A DNA stretch of 64,000 nt from Setophaga petechia (taxonomy: Eukaryota; Chordata; Aves; Passeriformes; Parulidae): contig JANCRA010000001.1 of assembly GCA_024362935.1 (NCBI GenBank), positions 63,454,930 to 63,518,929 on the forward strand. Reading direction: 5' to 3'. Below the pieces are notes generated by a model. The model was not told the origin of the DNA. It saw only the letters and a list, made by a program, of their open reading frames with translations, and did not search any database. The first letter of the stretch is position 1, and each line of letters starts with the position of its first letter. The translations under genes and the position numbers were made by a program. Of this stretch, positions 1 to 42,554 are shown in pieces.

Positions 1-386
1 GGGATTTTGCCCACATTGTTGGTGTCCAAGCTTGTCCTGCAGTTACTCTGTAACCCACTGTGCCAGTTGTTGGGTGGGAGACAGACGTGCCAAGGGAAGG
101 CAGGAAAGGAAAAAGGGAGAAATGTACCTGGTGTACATCAGAGTAATGAGCAATCGGCTACGTGTAGAAAGAGCTAAAAGGTATTTGTAGCTTTACAGGC
201 AATTACTTCATTAGCTGTCAGCCAAATTTTGCAGGAATGAGGTTACTGTTTTAATAGTCCTGGTCCTGCTTTGTTTGTGAAATTGTTATAGTTTCAGCTG
301 CCCTTTGTTGCCCATCCAGGTTATTTTTATGTAATGGTACATGCTCCCATGCTCTGTTAAACATCTGCTGTTAGGTTTTCACCTTG

Positions 387-1061
387 TGTCAGGGAATGAA
401 TGATTCTGTCTCGGGATCTCTCGCTGTGACCCCAAGAGATGTTAAAAGTCTCTTTTCCCAGCCCAAGCACTTGAAGAAGGAGTTGGAGCTCTTCAGTTCT
501 CGGTCTCAAGGTTGTTTATTGAGTCTTATCTATAAAAATTTTTCTCCTGTCCTGCTGAGGTCCATCCAGCAGGACAGTTCCAGATGCACACTGCCCGCCC
601 CCAGGGCGGTGTTATGTCTTTATACTAAAAACTACATGTACAATGTTTACAATGACTTCCCAATACCTATCACCTGTGCTAGACAGTGAGCTTCTACTCT
701 AAAGCAACCTGCCAACATCACAGCAGAAGATGGAGGCCAAGGAGAAAGCTGGACACGCCCAGATCCCTCCATCTTGCCTCCTAAACCCCAAAATCTACTT
801 TTTCACCCCGTGATAACTTCACTATTATTCTGCCTAAACTGTCGTGCCTGCTGATCTTCATATAAGGTTGGTAATTTGCTCCACAGGTCATAATTAAAAC
901 CACAGGAGTTTTGGGCTCCATGCCAGGGCTTCTGAGCCCCCTGGCAGGGGTCTTGGCCGTTCTGGACAGCCAGAGGGATGTTCTGGGTTCCCACAATTCT
1001 GCTGTACGAAAATTCTGTAATATCTGATACACTCCAAACGTGACACGGTAAAAATCCAACA
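387..1061 (-). mobile_element. solo LTR of an endogenous retrovirus, in TRPC3 intron
   Basis: Read on the minus strand, the element starts TGTTGG at 1061 and ends CTGACA at 387, giving the TG...CA ends of a retroviral LTR, about 675 bp. In the right order it holds a TATA-like box (minus strand, near 621-626), a polyadenylation signal AATAAA (minus, 515-520) about 100 bases further on, and a U5-like tail. No gag, pol or env coding sequence flanks it, so it is a solo LTR left by recombination. I could not find a clean target-site duplication, so the exact ends are approximate. It lies antisense to TRPC3, ending about 100 bases before the splice acceptor of the first visible TRPC3 exon. Assignment to a songbird ERV family is from memory and is inference. 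Confidence 0.75.
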
Positions 1062-1157
1062 CTTCATTTTTATCAAGTTGTACAGGTCCTTCTCTCCTCA
1101 CTGCTGACTCTTAAGCACACGTGTGACGGGCCATGTTCTGTCCCCCTCCCATTCCAG

Positions 1158-16465
<15,308 letters not shown>

Positions 16466-16875
16466 TTCAACAAAGGAACCGTGGCTTCGACTACAGCACA
16501 ACTATTTATTGGCAATAATATTTCAGTATCTTATACTTGAAAAAAATGTATTGTAGATTTTTAGCACTAAATAACTTTATGTACAGCTTCTCTGGAGTTT
16601 AGTCTTAGGAACTTTTATTAACTCACCACAAAAAGATTGCTCTCTTCATTTGAATTGTCTAAAAGCAAGAACTATCATAACTATCATATCTTTTTTTTTT
16701 TTGCATTTATGCATTAAAAAGGTATAATGGTATCGATTGCTGATATTTTAACAGGTTTATGATTACATATGGAGAATTCTTTGCACTAAATTTGCAAGAC
16801 AAAAAAATTAACAGATACAGCGTAATACTCTGTTCCTTGCAGTGTCCAGGTACAAAATAGGATTTTTCATACTAC

Positions 16876-16881
16876 AATAAA
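16876..16881 (+). terminator. TRPC3: probable TRPC3 polyadenylation signal AATAAA
   Basis: It is a canonical AATAAA about 410 bases after the TRPC3 stop codon, followed within 50 bases by a T/G-rich stretch (TTTGTTCTTTATTGGTGGTG). It lies about 550 bases before the BBS7 start, so the TRPC3 3' UTR ends just before the BBS7 promoter. Longer 3' UTR forms cannot be excluded. Confidence 0.6.
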
Positions 16882-17364
16882 CCAACTAGAGATGAGTGGA
16901 GGATTACTTGAAATCTTTGTTCTTTATTGGTGGTGCTAGTAACGCGTGTAAGCCCAGAACTCATGGTTATGACCACAAGGAATTGCTGAGAACCAGGTAA
17001 GTGGGAATGCGATGGCAGCAGCGCTATTTAACATGTCTGTGTATTCACGTACCCGCACCGACCCTTTCTTAATTCAGTGTATTTACCCTGCGGAGAGTAA
17101 GGACTTATACCTGCCCCGCACGGGGTCTGAGTTAAAAGAAATTTTTCGCTTCGTTGTCAAACCAACCCTTCCTCCCGCACGGTTCGGCACCGAGCCCGGC
17201 ATCCCCGTCGGGGCCGTTCCCGCGGGAGCCGCCCCGGGGCGCTCCGGGCTCTGCCCGCCCCTCGCCCCGCCCCGGCGGCTTCCAGCCAATCGCAGCGCCC
17301 GTCTGGCCGAGTCCCCGCCTCCCGTCCGCCCGCCCAGCCAATGGGAGGCAGGCCCCGCGCGGAG

Positions 17365-17378
17365 GTTGCCGCGGTGAC
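17365..17378 (+). promoter_or_regulatory. BBS7: RFX X-box-like motif of BBS7
   Basis: GTTGCCGCGGTGAC matches the X-box consensus GTYNCC-NN-RGNAAC at all but one position (G for A in the right half). It lies 51 bases before the BBS7 ATG. RFX factors drive BBS and other ciliary genes through X-boxes close to the start (established knowledge). Use of this particular copy is inference. Confidence 0.6.
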
Positions 17379-17428
17379 GGGCGGCGGGCGCGCCGTGCCC
17401 GCGGGAGGGACGCGCGTCCCGCGGAGCG

Positions 17429-33249
<15,821 letters not shown>

Positions 33250-33761
33250 CAAGGAAAAAGCAGAGTAATTTTTCTGGTTTTAACCAAGGCATTTTGGTAT
33301 CAAGTCAAAAACACTTTTACTCTTTTGTTGCACTGTCAGTTCTTAGGTTTTATTCATATTTATTACCATATTGGATACTGTAGGAAGCTTCATATAAACT
33401 GTTGTGTGTGTTAACTGTGTGCAGAGGTTTTATGTACAGTGTTAATAGCTCAAGAAAGATCAGATGTAAATACCAAATATCCTTTTGGCAAAAATGTTTT
33501 CACTACTGTTTAGGATGACATGGAGTAGCCTGTCTCCCAGCTGCAAGAATGGATGAAGAAACTGTTTCCAGCAACTTGGATGGATTTGGAAGAAATCCGT
33601 GTGTTTAAGCTCTACCTAACTTAGTTTTTCCTGTTGTGTTGAGAATGTGGTGTGAGAATCTCACCAGACTTGATGTAGCTGGTTGTGTACAGAGGGGGGA
33701 GAATTCTGAATTTCAGAATGACACCTCCATTTAAAGCCACATTTGTTTAGGAATGGATGGC

Positions 33762-33767
33762 ATTAAA
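33762..33767 (+). terminator. BBS7: possible BBS7 polyadenylation signal ATTAAA
   Basis: It is a variant signal ATTAAA about 510 bases after the BBS7 stop. I saw no AATAAA between the stop and the CR1 cluster, so this is the best candidate. The 3' UTR runs from 33250 to about 33785. Confidence 0.4.
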
Positions 33768-33911
33768 CTTCCTCAGTGCTTCTCCAGCCTCCCTGTGCTT
33801 CATTTGAAAACTCCGCCTACTTTCTCACTTGGTTTTATTTAAAATTAGAAGAGATGAAGCAACCAGTGGAGACAGAGATATGTTTGCAAGTAAAAAAGAT
33901 CAACTCCATTG

Positions 33912-34400
33912 AATCACCAAGGGTGGAGGAGACCTTTGAGATCATCAAGTCCAACCATCACCTTGTCATTAACACTGTAACCCCCAAACCACATCCCCCA
34001 ACCGCATATCCAGATACCTCTTAAACACCTCCAGGGCTGGGGACACCCGCTAACAGTGATAATTTCTTTCCTAATTGTCCCATTTGAGTATGGGGAGGCT
34101 CTGGCACAGTTTGCCTGGGGCAGCTATGGATACCCCATTCCTGAAGTGTTCAAGGCCAGGTTCGATGGGGCTCTGAGCAGCCTGGTCTAATGAAAGGTGT
34201 CCCTGCCCAGAGCAGGATGGTTGGAACACGATTCTTTGATAATCGAAAGATTATTATGGTCTCACCCTGAGGCCATTTCCTCTTGTCCCCTCGCTGCGGG
34301 CACCTCACTAGCCCCTCGTTTCAGAGAGCTGGAGAGGGAGATGAGGTCTCCCCCTAAACCTCCCTTTATCCCGGCCAAACCGCCCCCCACCATCTCCCGG
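33912..34400 (-). mobile_element. reverse CR1 fragment, split by a second CR1
   Basis: 33912-34090 reads as the reverse complement of a CR1 3' end (GAGACCTTTGAGATCATCAA, CTCCAGGGCTGGGGACACCC, TTTCTTTCCTAATTGTCCCA). After an interruption, 34255-34400 continues the same reverse CR1 (CTGAGGCCATTTCCTCTTGT, GAGATGAGGTCTCCCCCTAA). It is an old copy in the BBS7-CCNA2 spacer whose 5' part merges into the CCNA2 CpG island. Confidence 0.8.
34091..34240 (+). mobile_element. CR1 fragment nested in the reverse CR1
   Basis: Forward CR1 landmarks interrupt the reverse copy: GGGGAGGCTCTGGCACAGTT, CCCATTCCTGAAGTGTTCAA, CTGAGCAGCCTGGTCTAATG, AAAGGTGTCCCTGCCCAGAG. It ends in a degenerate GATTCTTTGATAATCG tail. 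Since the reverse CR1 resumes right after it, this one inserted later. Confidence 0.8.
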
Positions 34401-34429
34401 GACACGTTCAGGAGCCCGGCTGGGCAAGC

Positions 34430-35320
34430 TCCAGCTCCCTTCCCACACACGTTTCCCGGCGGGAACGCCCGAGGCTCTTCCCTCCGTCCTTTGGGCGGGC
34501 GCGGGGCGTGCTGTCCCCGGCAGCCGCGTTCCCTCCCCGTCGGCTCCCCGCCCTCCGCGTCCGCCCGTGTCTGTCCGTCCGTCCCTCTGTCCGCCCCATC
34601 CGGCGCGGCCGTGACGCCGCGCTCGCCCATTGGGCGGTTCAAGAGTCGCGGGCTACTTGAACGGCGCGGGCGGCTCCAGGCGCGCCCGTCCCCGGCCCCG
34701 CCGTCCCGGCCCTGCCGTCCCCTCCGCCGTGCTCCCCCTCCGGCTCCTGCTGCGGCCATGCTGGCGGAGCCGGAGAACCAGGAGAACGTGCCCCCGCCGG
34801 CGGCCGGCAAAGCCGCGGCGCCGCCGCCCGCCGCCGGCACCCGCGTGGCGCTGGGGCTGCTGCGGGGGGCGCAGCAGCGCGCCGGGATCCCGCTGCAGGT
34901 GAGGGGGGAGCGGCGGGACCGGGACGGTGTGGAAGGGGCGGCGGCGGCGGGAGCTGTCAGGGCCCGGCTCTGACGGCCGCTCTCCCCACAGGCGGCGCGG
35001 GGCGGCTGCGAGGGCCATGGAGCGGCGGCGGGGCTGCAGCAGCGCCAACACCAGCCCTTCTCCATCCATGTGGACGAGCCCGACGGGGAGCGGGAGCCGC
35101 GGCGGCAGCGGGGCATCCCGGCGGGGGAGAAGGAGGAGGCGGCGCTGGGGCTGCGTGCGGCCGTGTGTGCCCTGGGCGAGCGGCGGCCTCTGGCTCCCCT
35201 GGGCAACGCCATGGAGCTGAGCTTCGGTACGTGAGAGCCCGGCCCCGGGGCGCCGTGCAGGCCGCGTCCCACCTGCTCCCCCTCAGGGCCCTGCCTGCCC
35301 CTGGGCGGCGAGGGGGACCT
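34430..35320 (+). promoter_or_regulatory. CCNA2: CpG-island promoter of CCNA2
   Basis: A very GC- and CpG-rich stretch covers the promoter, exon 1 and exon 2 of CCNA2. An inverted CCAAT box (ATTGG, 34629-34633) lies just before the CDE/CHR pair. There is no TATA box. The left edge adjoins the CR1 cluster. Confidence 0.75.
34645..34661 (+). promoter_or_regulatory. CCNA2: CDE/CHR cell-cycle element of CCNA2
   Basis: GTCGCGGGCTACTTGAA holds a CDE (GTCGCGG, 34645-34651) and a CHR (TTGAA, 34657-34661) at the spacing of the human cyclin A2 promoter, where the sequence is GTCGCGGGATACTTGAA (from memory). E2F4/DREAM and MuvB complexes bind this pair to repress the gene in G0/G1 and release it in S/G2 (established knowledge). 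It lies about 97 bases before the ATG and 12 bases after an inverted CCAAT box. Confidence 0.85.
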
Positions 35321-38300
35321 CACCCAGGGAAGGGCTCCCAGAGCCAGCTGCAGGGCTGTGGCCTGGGACACGGGCTGGTTTGGTTCCTCTGAGCCTGCTT
35401 TCCTGGGTGCAACAGCTCTTCCATGCAGCTGAGCCTCTGTGTTCTTATCCCCTGCTGTTTTAGGCCGTTTTATAATTTATAACTTTAACTATCAGTACTT
35501 CATGAGAGAAGTGAGATTACAGACAAGATCAACCCATAAAGCCTCACCCTTTGCTACCATTACAGAGTTAGAAGGGGACTTCACCCAGGCAGATCCCAAA
35601 ATGTAAAAGGTTTTTCTGCCAGTTAGTGGTGCAAGTATTTTGAGCTCTTACCAGTATGTGAAAAATGGGAACTGCCAGATCCATCTTCTGTAGCACGTGT
35701 CTGAATATCTGGGGGCTGTTTTTTCTCTGATCCACTTCGGCAGGCTACAAAAAGCTCCGGCACCCCTGCCCTGTTTTAAGCCACAATCTAAGCTTGCAGG
35801 ATCCACATCTATGTTACAAGGTAACACAGGGTGCACTGAGCACTACATAATTGCAAGAGAGCTTTCCATCTCTTTATTCTTAGCGGGAAGAGGAGAAAGG
35901 GGAAGGGGAAAACTTCCCTTTTGCCCAAACATTTCACTTCCGTAGAGCTTCCCCAACTCCCAGTCTTGATGAGTGAGCCTGCACAAGGTTCCCTGTGCTG
36001 TGAGGAAATGATGTGATGGTGCCCATTTTAACATGGCTGTTATCCTCTGCTTAGATTCTCCAAGTATTATGGATATTTCAATAACCTCAGAAACAGAAGT
36101 GAAAGCACCAAACGTTAATAACGTGCCAGACTATATCAGTGAAATCCACTCATACCTGAGGGAAATGGAGGTGAGCTGCTGTCCCTTTTCTTATTTGCAT
36201 ACAGCCCACGGGGGAAGAGTTTGGGGTGGAGAAATGTATCAGAACATGAGTTACCAAGACAGTGACTAAATTGGAGCTTGCTGGAAAGGGAGAAATAAGA
36301 GCGTGGGACTGGTTTATTGTGATAAAGTTTATTGTGCCACGCACAAGCTGGAAAGCAAGATTACAGAAATAGAACTTACTGATTCTAAACTCACCAGTGT
36401 TTACTTCTGATTTGTTAAACTGTGATAAATGGAGTTTAAACAGTTGCTTCCCTACCAGCACGTGGTCCAGCCTCAACTCTATCTGTCATTTAAACCTACA
36501 GGTGAAGTGCAAGCCCAAAATAGGTTACATGAAGAAGCAACCTGATATCACAAACAACATGCGAGCTATTCTTGTGGACTGGCTGGTGGAAGTTGGAGAA
36601 GAATACAAATTACAGAATGAAACCCTGCACTTAGCTGTAAATTACATTGATAGGTTTCTTTCTTCCATGTCTGTTTTGAGAGGAAAACTTCAGCTTGTGG
36701 GTACTGCAGCTATGCTGCTTGCATCGTAAGTGAAATTGCTTCATTTCAAGTTCCGCCTGCTGGTTTCATACAGATGAAAATCTTGTGGCTCTTCTGTTGC
36801 CTAGAGCAGGACTGACTTGGGAGGGCTTCACAGTAGGATAAAAATCAGAAGTTATCCACCTAAAAGCTTGGCAGTTACCTTTGATGTTTGCCCCTAAAGT
36901 GAGGATCTGTTATTTCCAGCTGCAGCAGCTGGCATCGAAAACAGTATTTGAGGGAATATGCTTAAGGCATGTGAAAAGCAAGTTGTGCTTGCTCCAGTTG
37001 CTAATTTACTGGGTTATTCTGGAGTTTCAATTACTCCAAGTACTAAATTCCTTAGTCCTGAATTATCATGCTGTTGTAGCTCTAATTTCAAATCCTGGTG
37101 ATTCAAGAGCTACTGAACCAACTGCAGCAAACTTGTTTGGCACCAGTGCCCAGCTCCTTCCCAAGTCAGAATTTAAATGAGCATTTCATTGAATGTTGGT
37201 GGTTTTCTAGTACTCAGTTATTTACTCATAAACCTTTCTCCTGGCAGAAAGTTTGAAGAGATCTACCCTCCTGAAGTAGCTGAGTTTGTCTACATCACAG
37301 ATGATACCTACACCAAGAAGCAGGTCCTAAGGATGGAGCACTTAATTCTGAAGGTTTTGTCATTTGACTTGGCGGCTCCAACAATCAACCAGTTCCTCAC
37401 CCAGTACTTCCTACACCAACAGACGGATGCTAAAGTGGAGAGCCTGTCAATGGTAAGTAGGAATTCCTAGCTCAGCTCATGTAATTAGAGAGTTTTATTG
37501 CAGATACTTATTGCACATGTATGGATATATGTATAACTTTTGTGCACCTTATGAATTGGGCTCCTCCAGAAGTGGTGCCCCACTGCTGGGAACTAACACT
37601 CCCATTGCCACTTTCTCTTTGGGATACTCCATTCTTATCAGAGGCTGGCACTTGGCCTGGCTCAAGCATGCACCCTGAGAGCAGGCAGGGATTAATGAAC
37701 TTGAAATTGGGGCTTGTTGCACTGCCAGATAGATGTTTCCCTCTCTCTTATCTACACCTGCCACACCTACCCCCAAACACTTTGGCCAAAAAGGACTTTT
37801 GGTTTGGTTTTCTCCTCAACCAGCAGCAAGCTCTAAATCCAGAGACTAGATTTCTAGAGCAGAGCACAGATAACCTTTCAGCTGAAGTTACAGTAAATCC
37901 TAGCTCTGTGGTAGGTACCTGAGGTCCTAAACACTTGTCTCACTGTGCAGAGGTCAGACCTGACTACACTCTTCCCTCTAGCTCTTGTATGCATGTAAAT
38001 ATAAAATGTACTGGGAAAGTATGTGTTGGGAATGCTGTTTGGCAGTAGCTAGCAGGAGATGCTTAAAGAGAAAGTAAGTGGAAACTGATGGCAACTGGAA
38101 AAGATGTCCTTCCAGCTGATGGCAGGATTGGAAGCTCAAGTTAGGGCTCTAGAGCAACTGTTAACTTTTGGAAGAAGATGATTCCCTTTTTCATTTCCCT
38201 TGCAGTACCTGGGAGAGCTGAGTCTAATTGATGCTGATCCTTACCTGAAATACTTGCCATCAGTTATTGCTGCTGCAGCATTTCATCTGGCAGATTACAC

Positions 38301-39202
38301 ACTCACTGGACAAAGCTGGGTACGTAGCATTCCAGCATGAGCCCTCACAGGCCTCTGTGTGTGCTCAGTGTATTTGTACACAGTTCTGAGTGCTGGGCCT
38401 AGGCTCCAGGAACTGCAGCCCCTCTGTGCTCCTGGACTCTTAATTAGGGATTGCTCCCTGCTGCATTTGAAAAATTAGATGGGGGGGGTGAGGTAAATAT
38501 GGTTCAACAGGAAGCTGAAAACTCCACCACTGGTGATCAGCATAAGTGAACAGCAATATTCAAATGTCCCTCACCCTTTCTTTTTTCCCCTTAGCCTGAA
38601 TCCCTGTGCAAAGTAACGGGCTACACCCTTGAAGACATCAAGCCTTGCCTCATAGACCTACACAACACCTACCTCAAAGCAGCCCAGCACACACAACAGT
38701 CCATAAGGGAAAAGTACAAGAGTACCAAGTGAGTATCTGTGGAGCTGTTTAATGTCTGATTTGTCCAAGCATGTAAGTGCCTGGCAGGGTGTGGGATGTA
38801 TATATATATATCTTTTGAGTTTTCAGGCAGACTCAACTAACCAAATTCACCTCTTCAGTGAGAGGGTGACAAGACTCCTGGGGGTTTTTACATGGTGGTT
38901 TGTCAGGCAATACTTGGCGTTCTGTTGCTGCTTGAACTGTCAGGTAGAAACTGAAGGAATTTCTCTTGACATTCCTACAGTTGGTGATACCTAATGCTCC
39001 TAAAAATCTGCATGGGGCATGGCAGCCAACAAGCCCCAGAATGTTTCCTGCCTGCCTGGTAGGAAATGTGCTTTGCTGCAGTTATGCTGCTCTTTGTGGC
39101 AAAGAGCTCTTGAGCAAGATGACATCCTGCCTCTTTTGTTCCCTCTCTAGGTACCATGGAGTATCTCTCATTGACCCACCAGACACACTAAACTTATTGT
39201 AA
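34758..39202 (+). CDS. CCNA2: CCNA2, cyclin A2 (complete, 406 residues, 8 exons)
   Basis: Regulatory partner of CDK2 and CDK1 in S phase and G2, nuclear, destroyed through APC/C. Exons: 34758-34898, 34992-35226, 36055-36170, 36502-36725, 37248-37452, 38206-38319, 38595-38728, 39151-39202; phases agree. The start has a strong context (GCGGCCATGC). The N terminus is short (human 432 residues) and Ala/Pro-rich, with a destruction-box match R29-V-A-L32. The first cyclin fold starts near residue 170 and carries the substrate-docking MRAIL patch (184-188) and the CDK-facing [10 protein letters not shown]. The second fold follows ([18 protein letters not shown]), ending [16 protein letters not shown]. 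Exons 1-2 are GC-rich and diverged; exons 4-8 are strongly conserved. Confidence 0.97.
38799..38811. repeat. short (TA)n microsatellite, CCNA2 intron 7
   Basis: It is an uninterrupted TATATATATATAT run about 70 bases after the exon 7 donor. It may be length-polymorphic. No other role is suggested. Confidence 0.8.
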
Positions 39203-40318
39203 TAATCAAGAGACTGATTAAGAGATGTATATTACCAGGAAATGATGTACAGTTTTAAACATGCTTCAGGATTCTAGATATGATCACTCGAATACAGGCT
39301 TTGATGACTTCAATAATGAAATTCAGTTCCATGTGGTTTTAATGTAAATCTTTTGTACATGCAATCTTGTTAAGAGTTTTAGCTGTGTTTTAATCAAAAT
39401 GTTCTCTTCAGGCACAGAATTAACCATGCTGGTCACGTGAAGTCTGAGACTGCTTATCTAATTATAGACTAAATGTTAATACTAGCAGTGCATTATTTTA
39501 GTAGGGCTTTTTCTCCTTCTGAGTAAGAAAGATTGGTCCTCACAGAGTATCAGTAGCATTTTTATTCTGTCTAGTTTAAACTGCGACTTAGCATAGATCC
39601 AAAACGTTGCCTTACTGGCTACAGAACTGGAAGAAACTCTCTGGCCACGAGGAGAGCTCCTTGCTGGAACCGACTCATGAGGCTCTTTAGGACGTGCCCC
39701 AGTTGCTGTATACTGTAGTGCCAGGTTCTTCATCAGGGGAAAGGCTGAATGCTCTGCTGCAGGGACTGCACAGTTTAAACCCCTGCACCAGTTCATGCCT
39801 TGTGCTTCCACTACGCAGGAAATGGTCTTGCTGTCAGTATCTTCTGGTCCAAGTGTAAAACTGATACTAATCTAAACCCATGGAGATCCCACTGATGTGT
39901 TGGCTGTCCCAAAAGTCCATTGATGCCTACTGAGAACATTAGTCCTCAGTCTGCTTGCCTTGTACCTCTTTAGAGGTGATGGAGGGGTTAAACTGCAGTG
40001 GGTGAGCTGCTGCTCTGTGGCCTCAAGAGCAGGGAATGTCTTCTGACATGGATGGGCTGCGTGCAGAGCAGCAGGAATTCTGTACACCCCTCACACTTGG
40101 GAAGAGCTCCTCTCTGGCACACAGCAAAAATGTGTCATGTTTTTCCTTAGTTCTGGAACTGTTACGTGAGCAAACTGGCACTCAATCAGCATTAGATCAA
40201 GTGGATGTTTACTTTCAGCCTGTGTAAATGGAGTGATGCTGCCCTGTACTGCTGCTGTTGGCATGTAAAGCAGCGAGTGCATGGAACTGGGCTGAATTGA
40301 GCCATTTCCAGGTTGGCT

Positions 40319-40324
40319 AATAAA
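40319..40324 (+). terminator. CCNA2: probable CCNA2 polyadenylation signal AATAAA
   Basis: AATAAA about 1.1 kb after the CCNA2 stop, followed by the T/G-rich TTTTTGTATCTGATGTTAG. It gives a 3' UTR of about 1.1 kb, similar to what I recall for mammalian CCNA2. Confidence 0.6.
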
Positions 40325-40344
40325 CAGTTTTTGTATCTGATGTT

Positions 40345-42400
40345 AGTCTTGCCAATAGCTTAAAATCACTGAGGGGTAGTGCTGTCATCCTAAACTGGCC
40401 TTCATTTCTAAAGCCTTTTGCCCTGTGAAACCTGGAGTCGGTGCTGTCTCTGGTTATCTGGGCACCCAGCAGTATAAACTCCTCCTCATAGATGTCCAAC
40501 AGCTGTTTAGGTGTGGGCTACTGGAAACAATTTTTTTCAAATTGTCATCTCTGTCAGGCTGAGCAGCAGCAGTTAATGAGAAAGAACTCCTTGTCTTATC
40601 TCAGCAGCTACAAAGTTACTACTCTGCCCCCACCCTTGTGCTCCTGCCTGAGCCTTCCCTGAACCACCTCAACTACAAAACCAATGGGCATCAAAATTCT
40701 GGTTGAAATAAGCAGCAGGAGTGGCCTTTTTGGCCAATCTGATCTTCTTAGGATGCACTTGGACTTTTATGCATGTTCTAATGGTTAATGAAGAACCACA
40801 TTTCATTGGCCAACAGCCTTTGTTTAGATTAATTTCAGTGGGCTGCTACTGAAATGCTAAAATGAATTTGGGACAGCCTGTGCAGTGTATCATGTCTGGT
40901 GCTTGGGGTTGGAAACACTTTAACCTTGCAGGAGAGGGAGTTTGCATAGGGAGGAATGTGTTTTCACTCTGTGACCTTGGAAAGGCAACTGGCAACGCTG
41001 ACTGGCAGCAATTACTTGAAGGTTCCAGGCCACAGTGCTCTTCCTGGGAAACTGGGTTCTGCCTTGCCCTTCCTTTCTGTGGTGTATTCCAAGACCACTG
41101 AGAAATATCAACATTGGAGGGGTAATTTAAAGGAAGCTTATGAAGTATTTTCTCCAGAAAAGGAGCAAGTAGCAGTACTTTAGGTGAAAAGACTTCAGTG
41201 GGTTTTAGTATTAATTTAGTGCTTAATCAAAGAGCTGTGCTCAAGTTTCAATGAATTTGTTCCCATAGCATGGAGGAAAATTGTTCCATGCTCCCTGGGC
41301 TTTATCTTCACCATTATCAACCTGACCTCCTCTGCAGCCTAACAAAAAATCTCCAGTCAGGGGCTGGCATCTCTGCCCAGCATGACAATGTTCCTCCTTC
41401 CTCAGGGCAGCTCTTGCTTCTGCTATTAAGTGCTATCTCTCTCCACCTTCTCATTTTCCAAAGTTAATATGGGACAATTCCAGCTTTTGCTTCTAAGCCT
41501 TGAACAAAATATCCCAGGTTGTACTGTACTACTGTTAAGCCTATCCAGGTTAACTTCTAATCCTTTCCAACTCAAGGCTCAAAGGAATATAGGGATGTTA
41601 CATGTGAAGAAGGGAGAAACAGCAGTGCAAAAGATACTGTTCCTTTTTTCTGAAGAAGTTTACAGCCTTGTGGTACTACAGAACTAAGAAGGAACTGCAT
41701 CTTCACCCATATTTGTACTCAGGACAGTGACTTTGGGTTGGAAGAACTGACACTAAGAAAATGCACTGGTTTAGCTCCTGGAGAAAAGAAGTTTTGTGTG
41801 TTGGTCCCTTCCTGAAAGAGCACAACTTGATTCAAGCTTTGCCTGGCTGGGAGCAATGTTATATACATATGCTTTGGGGTTTTTTTTTTTACATTAAATT
41901 CTTAACCTGATTTGGGGAATGTAAAATCTGCAACAGTAACTTCCCTCCTGTTCTCAGCTCATGTAACACTGAGGTCACCTGTAAAATAGCCCTGCTTCAC
42001 TCTGTAAATACGTGTGTGTTTCCAGGGTCACTTGTTTGCAAACAAAGTGCCCAGATCAGGTATTTTGCAATCCTCCTTGTCTCTTTGTTTTGCCTGATCC
42101 TAAATTGAGAGCATAACTCTTTGCCTATAGTTCAAGAAGCATTCCTGTCTGTTGCATGTAATATTTAATTAAACTTTTAAAGAAACTCCACTGCTGACGT
42201 TCTGTGCTAGTTTGTTAAGTCCATGCATTTCTGCTGATTTTCATACAAAGTGGTCTGAGTACAAGGTAAGATGTGCAGTAATGGGGGCAAGAAGGTTTTA
42301 ATCACAGCACATTGATTTTCCCCTGTGAAGAAAGCTGAACTAGCTGAGTTTTTGCTGCAGCTGGATGCCAAACCTAGGATTTCAGTTACAGGTACCATTG
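40345..42400. other. intergenic spacer between the convergent CCNA2 and EXOSC9
   Basis: About 2 kb between the two tail-to-tail genes. I see no coding exon, RNA gene or clear repeat. There is a T-run near 41880-41890. Several AATAAA/ATTAAA strings on the plus strand (for example near 41894 and 42170) could serve a longer CCNA2 3' UTR. Confidence 0.6.
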
Positions 42401-42401
42401 T

Positions 42402-42407
42402 TTTATT
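42402..42407 (-). terminator. EXOSC9: probable EXOSC9 polyadenylation signal (AATAAA on minus)
   Basis: TTTATT on the plus strand reads AATAAA on the minus strand about 150 bases after the EXOSC9 stop. It would give a short 3' UTR. Confidence 0.55.
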
Positions 42408-42554
42408 TAAATCTGTGTACAATGGTTGAACATATATGTAAAAGCAAAACCAGATATTGGGAGGGGAGAAAATAAAATTATCTACAAAAATAAGCTCAGT
42501 AATAATACACCAAAATCCGTATGATACAGCACTCCTGCAGGAGGGATGATGGCT

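Noticed and set aside
384..1101. Short frames on both strands at the left edge
   Set aside because: They fall inside the solo LTR, which is non-coding.
34262..35371. 369-codon antisense frame over the CCNA2 promoter
   Set aside because: It lies opposite CCNA2 exons 1-2 in a GC-rich island that is poor in stops, has Arg/Gly/Pro-biased composition and shows no known domain.
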